NCBI GenBank assembly: GCA_963969595.1
Contig: OZ018409.1
Span: forward strand, 31,633,282-31,697,281
Length of the DNA stretch: 64,000 nucleotides
Source of the DNA: Neckera pumila
Lineage: Eukaryota; Streptophyta; Bryopsida; Hypnales; Neckeraceae
Reading direction: 5' to 3'
A program made the position numbers and the translations under genes. A model generated the notes under the pieces. That model saw only the letters and a list, made by a program, of their open reading frames with translations. It did no database searches and had not been told where the DNA came from. Of the stretch, positions 43,961 through 57,199 are shown one piece after another (positions within the stretch are counted from its first letter, which is position 1; every line of letters starts with the position of its first letter).

Positions 43961-46900
43961 ATCCCAATTAAAGAAATTTGGATGGCCATGTATCCTTGAT
44001 CCAATTTTTGTACTTGGGAGTCATTTGAGTTGGCCTTATGTTTGTAAATTGGGCCAACTTAGAATTTGGCTTTGGCTCTAATATAAAGTTGCATTAACGT
44101 AGCCACAGCTAAAGCCAACCAAATAGGCAATTTAGAATGGTTCCCATTATTACATTGAATAAGTTGTTGTGGGGTCTTGTTGGCAGTCAAAAAGAAATTA
44201 TAGATTCTCTTAGAATAATTGTTTGGACATCACATGAATACACTATAAAATTCTCAAAGTGCTAAAAATAATTATTTTTGAAAATCAACCTTAGATTCTT
44301 ATAAATAGTAGGAGTACATTTTAGACAAGAAGCTTTAGGGGTTGATTTTAGAAAGGGGTGAAAATTAAGTGTGGTCATCTTATTGGTGCCAAGGGCCGCA
44401 ACTACCCCAACAAAGGTATGCAAGTGTACTGATTTTTTGGTCTTGAGGTGAAAGTGCCTAGAGAACCATAAACCAATTTTAAAAATGAATAGATATAAGT
44501 AGTCCAAAATGGTCTAAATGCATACATGAATGCTAGAAGCAATATAGAATACATCATGAAGTTGAGTTTTAAAACTTCTATATCATATTCTATGGTCTAA
44601 GTTGGCATTTTCCATTGACTTTTCCATTAAAGTTAGGAAATGTGATAGGTAGATGCTTAAAAGTAAAAGGATTTGTTTTTTCCCATATAAAAAAATTATT
44701 TTTGAAAAAATCATTGCACAAAAATTACGGCATCTATTTAATAGAATGTTCATACAAATTTATAAAGTTATTATTGTTATCCTTCAAATTTCATGATATT
44801 AAATTAAAATATATTAAATGTTATTTTTTCATTAAAACATACAAAATTGCTAAAGTAGATGATAATACACTTTCACCTTATGATCTAAAAGACTCTATTT
44901 GTACGACAATTCAAAAGTCACTTTATTTGTATCACTATGTATTAGTGGTGTACATAACAACCTTAACCAAGCCAAGAGCTTCTCATTTAATTCCAAAAGA
45001 AATCTAGAATAGAACTTAAATTTAAGGAGGAATGTGTCTTCAAAATTGAGGTGGGGTGCCCAAACTTCTTTGACTCACAGTAAAGATGATTTTTTCTTTG
45101 AGCTCATGGATGTTCAAACTAGAGACCCATGTTTCATTGGTTTAATAACTATGCGCATTTCAAATTTTCAAATGTATACAAGGGCTGCAAAGTGGTCCAA
45201 ATAGCAAGCATGCTAGTCTGCGAGCTTGGGAGTGTGAGCCTGAGAGCTTGGGAGCTTTTGCGGTTTTTGATGTATTCCTTTTGGATTTTTGGTTTTGAGT
45301 CTATAATCATGGTTTAGGGAATTTTAGAATTTATAATTAAAGAATACAAAATAGGTTGCTAGGATACATTGTGTGAATGCTTACAAAAATTAAGTAAAAT
45401 CCTCACTCTTACACATCAAGAGATCCTTCTTGGGGCAGAAACCCCATTTTCGGTGGGTGGAAGTTGTGATATTAAGAAAATTATGAAATTCTCCAATGAG
45501 TCTACGCTACGGATTGACAATTCATACAATAGCGGTGTGTGATTTGCAATCAGAGGACACGGAGGTACAATTCATCATTTTCCATAGTCATAGGTACCAT
45601 ATTTTTGATCTTCTCAAGCCTCTCCTATATCTAACATGTTTGAACAATTCATTTTAAACTTTGAAGCTTTTTGAATTTGGTGATTTAGATTATCTTCTAA
45701 TCTAAATCTGAATCTTAGGTTATAGGATATCTAAATTTTTGTTGGTTGTAGGTACCATTTTTTTATAAATATCATTTTTTTTTCCTGAAAATCCCACCAT
45801 TTTTGAAAAATTTCAAAGATAATTTCTTAAAATGATATTTTGGTTTCCAATCTTTGGGCTCACCAAACCAAGGCTCAAGGCTAGTAGGCTCATATTTCTA
45901 GACTCACACGCTAGCTTTGTTGGTCCAAATGGTTACATGGCACAAATAAGGTCTCTTTCCTTGCAACACTAGTGAAGACAATTAGTGCAAGAATTTTTTT
46001 TTTTGACACAAATAGTGCAAGGCCCCTTTACAATTAGTTTTAAAGATTTTTGAAAAATGTAATGAAATTAATGTGAACCTTTGGATGAAATTTGTGTGAA
46101 AGTTGGATGAACAGTGGATGAAAATTACAGAACTTGAAATATTATGAAAATAGGGTGGACCGTATAGTATTGAATTCATCTAAAATACTTTGAACTACCA
46201 TATTAGTGCACCTCACAAATTTACGTAATTTTGGAATTAGCATTAATTGTGTTACTAATGTAGGACACAACAATTGATTTAACTTGTATACTTATACAAA
46301 TTAATATGGAGTGTTCCTCAAGCAAATTCTTAATATTGATTTTAATTTTCAAAAGAGCTTTATACCTTAAAACATTTTCAATCAATTTCCCTCAAATGAC
46401 AAGAAGCTGTATCCCTAGTGGAGTTTCAACATGCACCATTATAATATAATGTGCATTTCATCCAAAGATTTATACAAATTAAATCATATACATCCAAAAT
46501 ATTCCAAATCAATAGCATAGAGATCTTGCACAATTCAAACTCCCACCTCCATGATTCAAATACTTGCACTAATTGAATTAACTTGTACAGTGAGGGTGCA
46601 CAATTATTGCCACCTATAAAAATTTTATTTTTGAAAATATAAAAACAATACAATGATACAAATCTTTTACAAGTCTTTTGACTTAGGTAAATTAGCACTA
46701 ATTTGCACACTACCAAGCTCGTGCTCAACTTCAAAGATAAAGTACATGAATTCTACAATTGCTTAGAATCCTTCATATGCCAAAGAACATTTCTTTGCTA
46801 GAGAATGTTTTAGGGTCACACAACTTTGATTTCCAATTTTGTTTGTCTTGACAAAATCCTAATCTCATTTAGGTTTGCCAAACTAAATGTGGATGAAAAG

Positions 46901-49390
46901 ATCTTTACCAACTTGTCATGAATGAGTGATCTTTCATTACAAAGGATTGAAAAAGTGTTGTAGATAGGAATTGAACTCCCAAAATTAAGAAGTTGATGGG
47001 GTAGTCTTTGTCCTAGAGACAAAGCCAACAAACATAATATTTGGAGTTTCTTTTAGGCTAGTTCTACCAAAGAACTGGAGTCCTTTCTTTCTCTTCTATC
47101 TCAAAGGTGCTCATGAAATTGTAAATCGATGCTTGCACAATCAATGTGTCAAATGATGCACATCAAACCTGTTTTTTTTGTTTTTTTTGGAATTGCATGG
47201 TAAAACAAATTTCAGATCATGATTAAAAATACCATTTATATTATGCAAGAAAGAGATACAAATGGATGACTTCTAAAATCCTCCAACAGCTAGATATATG
47301 AACACAAATTCAAGCTTGATAATAATATTATCATTTGCAGAGATGTGAAACAAGCTCTTTATGCCAATAATCAAAAAATTTCCAATCTCGCCGCTAGTGA
47401 GGAGCAACGCCTTTGCTCCCAATGATAAGAAGCTGCACCGGTGCAGGATCAACAAAAACCGTATCACCACCATGCTCTTTGTTCATCTTTGGTGACAATC
47501 TTGCATTGGGCATTGGAATGCATCCATGTTCAAAAATCATGCAATCAACCAAAATCACTTTAATTCCATCATTGACATAATCTTAATTATATCTCAAAAT
47601 TAAAAATTCCACCTCAACTTTATGGTGGCTTTTGTACGAGTAATTGGTGATGGGTCACTTACCAAATGATCTGTTGCAAAAATTTGTGCGTTTGGAGTGT
47701 TAGCTTTTATGGCCATGTCCTCAGTATATTCCAAATCTCCAACGCCTGTATTTGTAGCTTAATCACTGGGATTATTTGAATATCCCTCTATTTCAATTAC
47801 TCATTGATTGCAATTCAATTTTGGTCTAGTGGAAAAATGACATGACTACAAAATGGGCTGGATGCCCAGCTAGCCAACACACAAACATACAAAGAACTCA
47901 CTGAAGGAGCAAAGCAAAGAGAAATTGTATGGCGCAATCCGACCTAGAATGGCTGTGCCTTCGTGGGCATTTCTAGTCCTCATCTCCAAATTGGCCTTAG
48001 TCATGGACTCTCTTGTAAAGGAAGAGATAGCAATGCAATTAAAGGAGCTATTAGAAATCATCAAAGCCCATTGCTCTATGAGATCAAATGCTAGACCTGG
48101 GGGAGCAACTCCCATTTATTATATGGAGATTTATTATGTCTTGTTGTACAAAATACTTTGACAATCACTTATGACTATGATGATATATATCTCATTGGAA
48201 AGAAGACTTTGAGAGCTTTTAGAATATATATTTGGGATATAAAAAATGTATATCTATAGTTAGATCAAATATATAATAAGTAAAAAATAAGGCATTTTAT
48301 TATGCAAGGGTGTGAGGACAAGAAGGTCCTTGAATTTTAGAACTTATTATAATTTTTTTAATGTAAAAAAGGCCATAGTTGTCACATTGGACGAATTGTC
48401 CGTCCAAACTGTCCAATTTGTTCGCCCATCCAAGACGTCCAGTGATCCTAATTTGCCTAATGTGACTACTTTAAGATCTCATCGTCCATCTGATCTATCT
48501 GAATTGTCGAATGTATCCTTCCATCCAGGACATTTGATCCTAACTTGCCCGAAGTGACAACAATGATAAAGGCATAATAAGAATTTTCATTCAGCATTAG
48601 TTATTATAAAAGAATAAACAAGTCTTATTGATTTATTATAGGTTATTATGAATGAATAAGCAAGTTTAAATTGACTTCTTATGCCATACAGCCCTGCCTA
48701 TATAATTAAGTTGCCCCCCGGACTGCTAGAAGACTGAGCTCCTGAAATTTACAGCAAAGGCGTGATATGTCATTAACTTGCCACTGGCCTGTCCATCCAC
48801 TTCTTCAAAAAAGCCCAAATAGAAGCACACAAAGCACAAAGAATGGAGGCTATGATTTGAACGACAAGGCCAATGAAGAGCGCTTGCAGATGTTGTCATG
48901 ACACGAGGTTGATCCCATCACCAAAATCACAAGAGCACTGCACCACCTGCACACATGAATCATTAATGTGAATCAGAATCTCAAGTGACTATGCGTTCAA
49001 AAGACTATGCATTCAAGTGTCGATGCCTCCGATCCGTACGCAAATCCCCTTTGCTCTCTGATTGAATTCCAGGTTGAAAAAAATGTTGCAAGTTTGAAGT
49101 TCCCTACCAAGAGTGATTTGCTAAGAAGAAATGAAATAGAAACCAACTATATCTAGAAGAAAATGAGGGGTTCTGCGACTGTAAAGAGCAACTGCTTTTT
49201 GAGTTGTGTGACTCATTTGCAACTGGTGATAATTTGGAGACTACAATTGCAATGGACAAGTCGCATGCAAAATTGTAGCTGCAAAATCTCGAGAATCCTA
49301 CAGCCTACGTGGAACCTCATCAATGAACTTTTCAAACATGGTTGCTGATGTGCGACTTAATTGTGACTAATTTGTAACTTATAGAATTTG
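43961..49390. other. AT-rich sequence, no gene recognised
   Basis: Several open frames exist, for example about 130 codons at 44615-45007 and about 80 on either strand at 47870-48160, but none shows a known motif or codon pattern. A pair of related segments at 48600-48690 (GAATAAACAAG / GAATAAGCAAG within TTATTAT-rich sequence) is a small tandem duplication. Confidence 0.5.
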
Positions 49391-49394
49391 TAGA

Positions 49395-49570
49395 ATTTGA
49401 ACTTCAAATCTCAATGATTTATAGATTTAGAATTTCAAATCTAGCTATTTTTTAGATTTTAGGATTTCAAATCTAGCTTTTTTTAGATTTCAAAAATTAA
49501 AATCTAGCATTTTTTTAGATTTCAAAAATTGAAATACTGGTATTTTATAGATTTCATTGGTTTAATAGTT
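49395..49570 (+). repeat. Degenerate minisatellite, about 40-bp unit
   Basis: There are three to four units built on AATTTCAAATCTAGC, then TTTTTTAGATTT, with progressive changes. It is AT-rich and non-coding. Confidence 0.75.
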
Positions 49571-50904
49571 TCATAGGTTTTAAAATTTCTTGGATTTTAA
49601 ATGTTTTTAAATTTGTACAAACTGTAGAACTACAACATCATCAGCACATCGTTTCCTATTCATTTTCTAGTTGTTTCCTAGTTGTTTTTTGCGACTGCAA
49701 AATGACATGGTGGATTGCACAGTGTGTAGAGTTCTTGACATCGACAACTATGATGAATAGTAGATGGAAAATAACTCACATTCATTCTAAATTTGAACTT
49801 AAGTACAACTTGTAATCCTTTATTTCATTCTACGACTGCTTTGCAACTATCGCAACTTAAACAATACATAACACTTCATTCTACGATTACTTTGCGACTA
49901 AAACAATGTGCTGATGATGTAAAACAATAAAGTAAGGTTTGGTGCAAATTGAGAGGATTGTAATTGCAAGATAGCCGTATTGGACACTAAGTTGCAGTTA
50001 GCCGATTGTGGCGGACACGTTTTTCTTCTAGTGTACAACCTTGAACTAGTCTGGTTCAAAGTTATAGAAGGCCTTCAATTAACCTGCCAATATTTCGGCT
50101 TTAAACCAATTTTCCAAAAATATATTATAATCAAGCATACCAGTTAGCATTTCAAGTAATTATAGTGACGTACCTACTTCTCCGGCGTCCTAAATACCAA
50201 ACTTGCATCTAACGACCAATGCACTCACTATAATAATCGTCCTATTGAGCAACTATATATCTCTCCTTTAATTTATTTCCTTCCTTATGAATTTCTGCTG
50301 AATTCCTGGTATGATTTGGAAGCTGGGGAAATCCCACACATGAATGTTGCACATGTATGAATATCAGTTGAAATACTGGTATGAATAATTGCACTGTTGC
50401 TGCATTTCAGTTGTGTGTCTCAAAACTAAGTCCTAATTTCTACCTCATGGATGCACGCATACATGCGTCTCGGGGGGTGTAGTCATCGGGCGGATTAGCA
50501 AACTATGAGCGAAAAAATGATAGGGTATTTTTTATTCATTTGGGCTAAAAATTATAAAAGAGTATAGAGTACTATAGGGTATAGAATATGGCATTGGATG
50601 TCTTTAAAGTACTATAGGGTATGGAATAATAGGCCCCATTAGAAAATGCAGTAGTACTAAAATAGCCCCCTTTATATTAAATTCTTTGGCCAAATGTCTG
50701 AAATTGCTTATTGTACTATAGGAAATATACATCTTAGTTCATGTAAGACTCTCGGATTCCTACAGTGACTTAACTACTCTTACAACTAAGTGTTATACAT
50801 TGTACATGGATACATAATTTAGGGTCTGACTACTGTAAGTTAATACGGAGTATGATTTAATATTACAGAATACAAGATTGTGCAGATCTCGTTTAGGGTA
50901 CTCA

Positions 50905-51010
50905 GTGATGGTTTACTGCGCTTAGGGGTCAGTTCAATCTGGCTCAGTGATGGGGTTTTCGGCTTAGGGGTCAGGGCAATCTGGCTCAACTCGGCTTAGG
51001 GGTCAGTTCA
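50905..51010 (+). repeat. Tandem repeat, about 40-50-bp unit, three units
   Basis: The units share CTTAGGGGTCAG, then TTCAATCTGGCTCA or GGCAATCTGGCTCA, with a variable linker. Confidence 0.8.
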
Positions 51011-51139
51011 CTTGAAGCCGACCGTTGCGTCTGAGTTTGCAAGGAAGAGGTTTAGGGTTTGTTCAATTGGTCGGGACTGGGTGCAATCTCCCGACGTGTG
51101 CAAGAATCCGGCCGTGGCGTGTGTAAGGACCTGAGTTTG

Positions 51140-51420
51140 CTGTCGACGAGGTGGAGGGTTTGTGCAATCAATTTGCTTTGGACGAGGTGGAGGGTTTGTG
51201 CAAGGACCTCAGTTTGCTGGATACGGGGTTTACGGTTTGTGCGCCCGTTCAGTTTCGGGTGTCCCACAGCAGCCCTCGTTACGGTTTGGGGCGGATCTGT
51301 GTCGTGCGTGTAGGGTTTACGGTTTGTGCAATCAATTTCGTTGTTTGGCGACGGGTTTGTGCAATCAATTTTGTTGTTTGGCTACGGTTTGTGCAATCAA
51401 TTTTGTTGTTTGGCTATGGT
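51140..51420 (+). repeat. Tandem repeats based on GGTTTGTGCAATCAATTT
   Basis: Units of about 33 bp (GGTTTGTGCAATCAATTTTG, then TTGTTTGGCTAC) recur at least three times near 51320-51420. Related longer units (GACGAGGTGGAGGGTTTGTG) occur near 51140-51215. A further pair, CAGCCCTCGTTACG, lies at 51270 and 51445. Long open frames through here reflect the repeat and not a gene. Confidence 0.8.
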
Positions 51421-51719
51421 TGGTTCGTTGGGAGCATCCCCAAGCAGCCCTCGTTACGTTTTGTTGCAAATCCGTCACGGTTTGGTGCAGATCTGTGTTT
51501 TGGTTTTAGGCTTTACGACTTCAGGGTTTGGGGAATTGTTTTTTCTGTGTCTTTTTCTTGCGTGACAGCGTCACATGGTGCCTGGGGTCGCTGCGATCAT
51601 CTTGGCACCTGCTGCTTTGAGGTATTGCTAGTCTCTGAATTGGGCAACGTAGGGTTTTGTATTGCGGTTGTCTTGTGGTCTTCAGGCTCTTGTTAATTTG
51701 TGGTTTATCTTTCAGGGTT

Positions 51720-51762
51720 TAGTGTGTTTGTTGCAATGCAGGTGTGTTTGTTGCAATGCAGG
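51720..51762 (+). repeat. 20-bp tandem duplication
   Basis: GTGTTTGTTGCAATGCAG is present twice in direct succession. Confidence 0.9.
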
Positions 51763-51813
51763 TGCAGGGGATTTTGAGCACCGGTTACAGTAGTGTAGGT
51801 TAGCCTTAGTTTT

Positions 51814-51990
51814 GTTCATGGACCCATAATGTGCAAATTCTGGTCCTATTCACTGTGTTTGTAAACACAATGAGAACATTGTTTTTCTTAACTTCTATTA
51901 TGTTCATGGATACATAATATGCTAACTTTGGTCCCATTCATTGTGTTTGTAAACACAATGAGCATTATTTTTCTTACTCCATCATTGTGT
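51814..51990 (+). repeat. Tandem duplication, about 84-bp unit
   Basis: Two units each carry TGTTCATGGA, CATAAT, TTTGGTCC or TCTGGTCC, and then the palindromic TTGTGTTTGTAAACACAATG. Confidence 0.85.
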
Positions 51991-52924
51991 ACGAAAACTA
52001 TGTTTGATGTGTGTCCTAATACAGCTTCCACATAAGACTGAATCTTGTGAGATATCAAGTAAAGGGTGACACCAAAGTTTTTTTTGGAGTAAAAGCTTTC
52101 TTCTGTCAAATTTCGTTGTAACTTAAATTGTTGTTGGCCTGAAATTTTCTCAACATTTTTTGGGTCCATGCTGCATTATATATGTTGAGAACATTCCCTA
52201 AACCAAACCACCCCATTCAATTTTGGGCCAAAATTATAGTAGAATAATTTTTCAATCTAATTTACCATATCATTTATTCATAGAAAATTGGAATTGTAAG
52301 TAATGCAAGCCCCTTCTCTATTAACCCAAATTAGAAAATTACATAATTGTAGCATGTGAAAAAAAAAAAAAAAAAAGTAATAGCCCCCTATAAAATAGTG
52401 GTTGGTCGCTCATATATCCTTATTTTTTTAAGGTACAGCACCCCCCGAGACATGCGTCCAAGATGATAACATACATGCATCCAATTACAGCGTACAATAT
52501 ATAAACCAAACAAGCCAACGTGCGGCAGCAGTACGTGTAGATCAAATCGAAACAAGTGCAACTCCAAATCGAGAGAGTAGCGTCGTCACTACTCCAATCT
52601 CATTGCAATACAACTAGTGGAGAGTTCGCAATCAGCAACATAGAATTCACAATTGGAATGAAATGAACTCCAGCAATGATAATAAGAAATCAAAATTGAT
52701 TGAGTTTGGGTTGTGAGTGCAGCTCCATGGAGAGAGACGACGAGGCCAATGAGTTTGTAAAGTGTGGCACTCTTCTCTACCATGTGGACATGTGGCACTC
52801 TTTCCAATGACGTCGATCTCCATCGGACGGCTCAGGCTTTTCTCCGTCCCCTCTCGTCATCTCTTTCGACTTGTCAGCCCAGCTTGTCAAAGGGAGTAGA
52901 GTAGTTATTCTGGACAAAGATTTC

Positions 52925-53260
52925 CAACTAAAGCTTGGAATGTTTTTTTTCTTAAAATAAAGTCATGGCACAAGTCCCAAAGTAGGAAGTAAGAAAGTAG
53001 GAAGTAGTGAAGGGGAATGTAGTTCTAGAATGATCGGAATTGGAAGAGTCTATACATTGGGTATAGATTCAAGCCAACTTTTGGCTTCCAAAACTCATAG
53101 TAATTCCAATTCAAGGAAAAAAATCATGAAAAAATTGGCAATGCTCGTCATTTCTATCTTTCTATAGGGCAAAAATTTTACATTGCCTTTTCTTGCTCTA
53201 GAATGTGCGTGGAATTGCTTAAGTGGTTGACTATGGGTGGTTCTACTATAAGAGCCAATG
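52925..53260 (+). repeat. Dispersed repeat family F, copy 2
   Basis: It aligns with 24500-24850 over most of its length (GATCGGAATTGGAAGAGTCT, TTTGGCTTCCAAAA, TGGAATTGCTTAAGTGGT). Its class is unknown. Confidence 0.55.
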
Positions 53261-55606
53261 TCCATTGATTGGTCAGACCTCCAACAATGGGAGGACCAAG
53301 GAGAATTGTCCCCTTCATTACTCCAACCAAGGGTAACTTAAAAAAATTTCCCCCTATTTTGTGCCAAGTTTTTGGTATTTCTTCACCTCTTGTATAAAAT
53401 TTTGGGGCCTCTAATTGCAAAAATGAATTCAAAATTTCATTATGTATTAGAAATAAAAAAATCCAATGTATTCCCTTCCAGTGTTGCGATTTTGTAGTGG
53501 TAGCCTCCCATTGGCCCGAAGAGGACCCACGTTGCTATAGGACAAAGGTCAATTAATATTCTACACAAGCTTATTTCCATCTCCATTTATCTTTCACATC
53601 AATTTAGTTCATCATCTTCATAATGTACACTTCTAATATTTTAGACAACACTGAAGATTATAATTTTCATTTGACTTCTATATAACCATGATAATTCTAC
53701 TATAATAGGTTCATAGTAATAGGTACGGAAAATTGTTAGAAGTGGTAAATTTTGACAAAAAATTTAGATGGGATCTATTTTTAGAAATATTCTTAAATTT
53801 CCTAGTGCTTCTTCAAATTTTTGAGCGCTCACATTATCTCCGCTCAGCACTCATAGGCTCATGATTGCATACTCACATAATATCACTAGTGTTTCCTACG
53901 CACTTCTTCTTGTTTCTCGAGGTATTATGTGCTCTAAATGTGTCGTATTCCATAATCACTTTCTTGCCTTGTTGCTTTGTTTTTTCTACCACCTTCCTAT
54001 GGTATTTTTGGGTAGAACACAACAAGGCTTTCATGTATTGTGACACTGCTTCCAAGTGGTCTTTAAGACCAAAGTGACACCTATTTCTGCACAAGGTTGA
54101 TTTGTAGAAATAAAATAAAATGTAGAATAGCGGAAATATTATTGATATTATTATACTTCATAATTTCATGTGATTTAGCAAATAGAAGATGATGCATATC
54201 TAATCACTTTAGAGCCATTGTTGCTCAAAGTTTGAGCAAAGTGTCAAGTTTGTTGACCTTCGCAATTTCTTTGGTAAATTTACATGGAATATTCTCATTG
54301 TTCTACTTCTCCAGCGAGAGTTTTCAGTGTGCCAGGCGATGGGCAACGCCTTCAACAATCTCATTCAACAAGACATTCCAACTCCTGCAAGCACGTGATG
54401 CCACGTCAAAATCCGCAAGAGTGAAGGAGCTACCGGGCTGCTATTTTGGGGACTGAGTTCGTCCCAGCCGCATGATTCGTAATGCACATCCTGCATAAGG
54501 CAGGACAGCAGAGAATCATGCAACACGGTCTCCATCGATGCAACAGCCTCAGAAACAATCACAAACAACAATCCAAACAAAAGCGCAGAAAAAAACCACC
54601 TGACTAGAACAAAAATCGGACCAGGCTCCAAAAAACACAACGGCGCTGGTCAGATTCTACAAAATCCTACGTAAGAACACCAAATAGAAAATTGCAACAG
54701 AAATTGACACAGATCCGCAAGGCAAGCGTTAAATTTGCTAAACAATGATACAGAAATGCCCTTTAAGAAAATGCAGGCAAAGCAAGAAAGACAAACACAA
54801 AGGGGAGGCTGATGCATGTACAACCTCCATAGGTGGAGGTTTAAACTGTGTCATGCCAAAACACATACGAGAAAGACGGCGCCAGAGTTCTCACATGCTC
54901 CAGCTCCGTGGACTGCCGGCGATTTAAAACAAAATTAAGTCTTTATCCATGGCTCCAGCTTCACACCCCTACACAAGACATGATAAATTGCAAGGCAAGC
55001 AAAATACATCCATACTATTGCCACCTTGAAATAAAAAAATACCCGAATTCCTTTTTTCAGGGTCCGACCTTTACACCTTGCACAGGAGCAAACAACAAAC
55101 CATGCAAACAAATACATCCATACTACCTACAACCCAAATTTAAAAAAAAAATTAATAATGATGAACACCATTAGAAATGACACATGAAGATTTAAAATCT
55201 ACATGATTAGTAGACAAGAAGAGCAGTTTAGTACAGGGGACAAAAATGAAGTTTTGTGTATGAAAAGATTAATTGGAATTCAGAAAATATGAATACTCAA
55301 TGCCACCAAAGGTCCCAATTATAGTTCCACATGTGTGACCAAGTATATCATTAGAGTCATTGCATATGATTACAAATGAGGAGATTCAAAAAATATTCAT
55401 ATAATGATTCCTCCTAATGAACTAAAACCTAGAATTTGCATCTATTTCTGGTTAGAAATGAATTCCTTCAACGAATTTGCATCTACTTTGTCCAAAATGC
55501 ACATTTTAGTATTGGATGCATACTATAGAGATATTGTAGAAATTATGGAGTCCACATCTATCCAAACACAATCACTCTCAACATACTGGTATTTGTTCAA
55601 GCTAGC
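53261..55606. other. No gene recognised
   Basis: A minus-strand frame at 54365-54640 contains a hydrophobic stretch but no recognisable domain and no ATG near its start. A copy of the TGCAAAAATGAATTCAAAAT dispersed repeat lies near 53.41 kb. Confidence 0.5.
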
Positions 55607-57199
55607 CTATTTTTGAAACCAATGGAGATACACCATGGCATTTGGCAGCACCGGAGCCCTATTCCCATTCTGAACCGCTCTTTTCATTAAATCTATGGAT
55701 TGTCTGCAAAGACCCCACTTAGAACCCACTTTCATCCTTATTTTCTGAACTCTGCCGAGATAGAACATCCCATTTTCTACTCTAGAGTTGATAGGCGTGG
55801 GTCTGCCTCGTTTCCTTTTTTGAGCTGCTCGGACTGTTGATGAGGTTCCATTACCTGGCATATCTTTAAAATAAACGCCCACATCAGAACCCAACCCAAG
55901 CAACATAGACGTGGTGTACAACGCAGCTGCTAGATAGTCATCCAAATTGTTAAAGTAAATGGAATTTTTCATCCTAGTCAATCTGTCCTTTGACAAATAG
56001 GGATTTCCATTCAATTGACTTACAAGTGTAGATTTGTAAACGGAGTGACTCTGAAATGTGACAACATGTACAACTTTGGAAGGTAAGGGGTCGGCAGTCA
56101 CTTGGGCTTCATGGTCACTCAAAAGCTGCACAAGAAAACTTTGTGTTTCATCTTCTATCGCAAGTAAGGATGTGTCATCGTCCTCCTCTAATTCATCCTC
56201 TAGCATGTCGTTTGGGTTCAGAATACTCCCTGTTTCAGATCCAATTTCTTGGATGCTCCGCAATCTCTCACGCTCACATTCTGCATCACCGTCGAGACCA
56301 GGTTCTGGCATGCTTGGTGGTTGGTAAGCCAAGTGCTTGGGGTCTTGCTTTTCCAATTTCCAAGGAGACACAACCACAATTTTTTGGAAGGTGATGCTTG
56401 GTTAGACGGAGCCATATTTAGCACTCGAAGCATTGCCTGTGCTTCTTTAAGACCTTCTTTCAAGGCAGCAATAATATCCAGGTCCGTAGCAACAACTGAG
56501 TAATCACCTAGATTAGCCAGCGATTCCCCATCCGACAGAGGATGCAAGGCAGACCAGATGTTTTCCATCTTATTATAAACCCGACCAAACTGCAGCCCAT
56601 TGTCACTATATTTCAAAGTATTTGCAATATTAACAAGGTCTTGAAAATTGTAACAGTGCTCCATGCCATTCATCCCCCCTATTTTTGAAAAAAACATTTC
56701 ACAATTGTCGCTCCCAATTAGATGAAGAGGGATCAACAGATGTGGATATTTCTCTTGAAAATGTTTGACTAGAAGGACAACAAAGTGACAAGAAATTTGT
56801 ACATCTAAAAAACATTGGTGACTGACAAAGCTCTTACTGGGCTTGAATGTTTCAGAGTTATTCCCAACTGCATGATTCCCATGAGTAAACCACAGTTTCC
56901 ACAGCCTAAAGAAAAACAAAACCTTGAAGGCCAGCACTACCCTATTCCAAAGGTCAAGAACATGTGAAGCAAATATGTCAATGTAGTCTTCACAAATTTG
57001 CAGGTACATTTTTGTTCCCAAAGTTCGCTCCCGATGTGCCTCAAGTGAGTTCTTCATTGCTGCAAGACAGTCTTGTGTTTTTCTCTGATACATATACTGA
57101 GCCGATGCCCGATTCTATCGGTCTTTGCGTTGCACATCCTCTAATTTTAGACCATGCTTATCGAAAGTGTACTTATTGTACATCATCCCAAGATGAGTG

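Larger units (their letters stand above)
50450..52482. other. 2-kb block bounded by inverted repeats, rich in tandem repeats
   Basis: The left boundary TGGATGCACGCATACATGCG, then TCTCGGGGGGTG (50450-50481), and right boundary CACCCCCCGAGACATGCGTC, then GCATCCA (52440-52482), are inverted repeats. Weaker inverted similarity continues inward (TATGAGCGA on the left, its complement near 52410). The interior holds four tandem-repeat arrays. No transposase was recognised and no clear target duplication was found, so it may be a TIR element or a coincidental inverted pair. Confidence 0.55.

Noticed and set aside
44615..45007. 130-codon AT-rich frame
   Set aside because: Composition follows the local AT richness, with no motif or supporting splice structure.
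51151..51696. 181-codon plus-strand frame
   Set aside because: It runs through tandem repeats whose unit length keeps the frame open, and the product is a repeat artefact.
54365..54640. Minus-strand frame with a hydrophobic, signal-peptide-like stretch
   Set aside because: No ATG at a sensible start, no recognised family, and no adjoining exons could be found.
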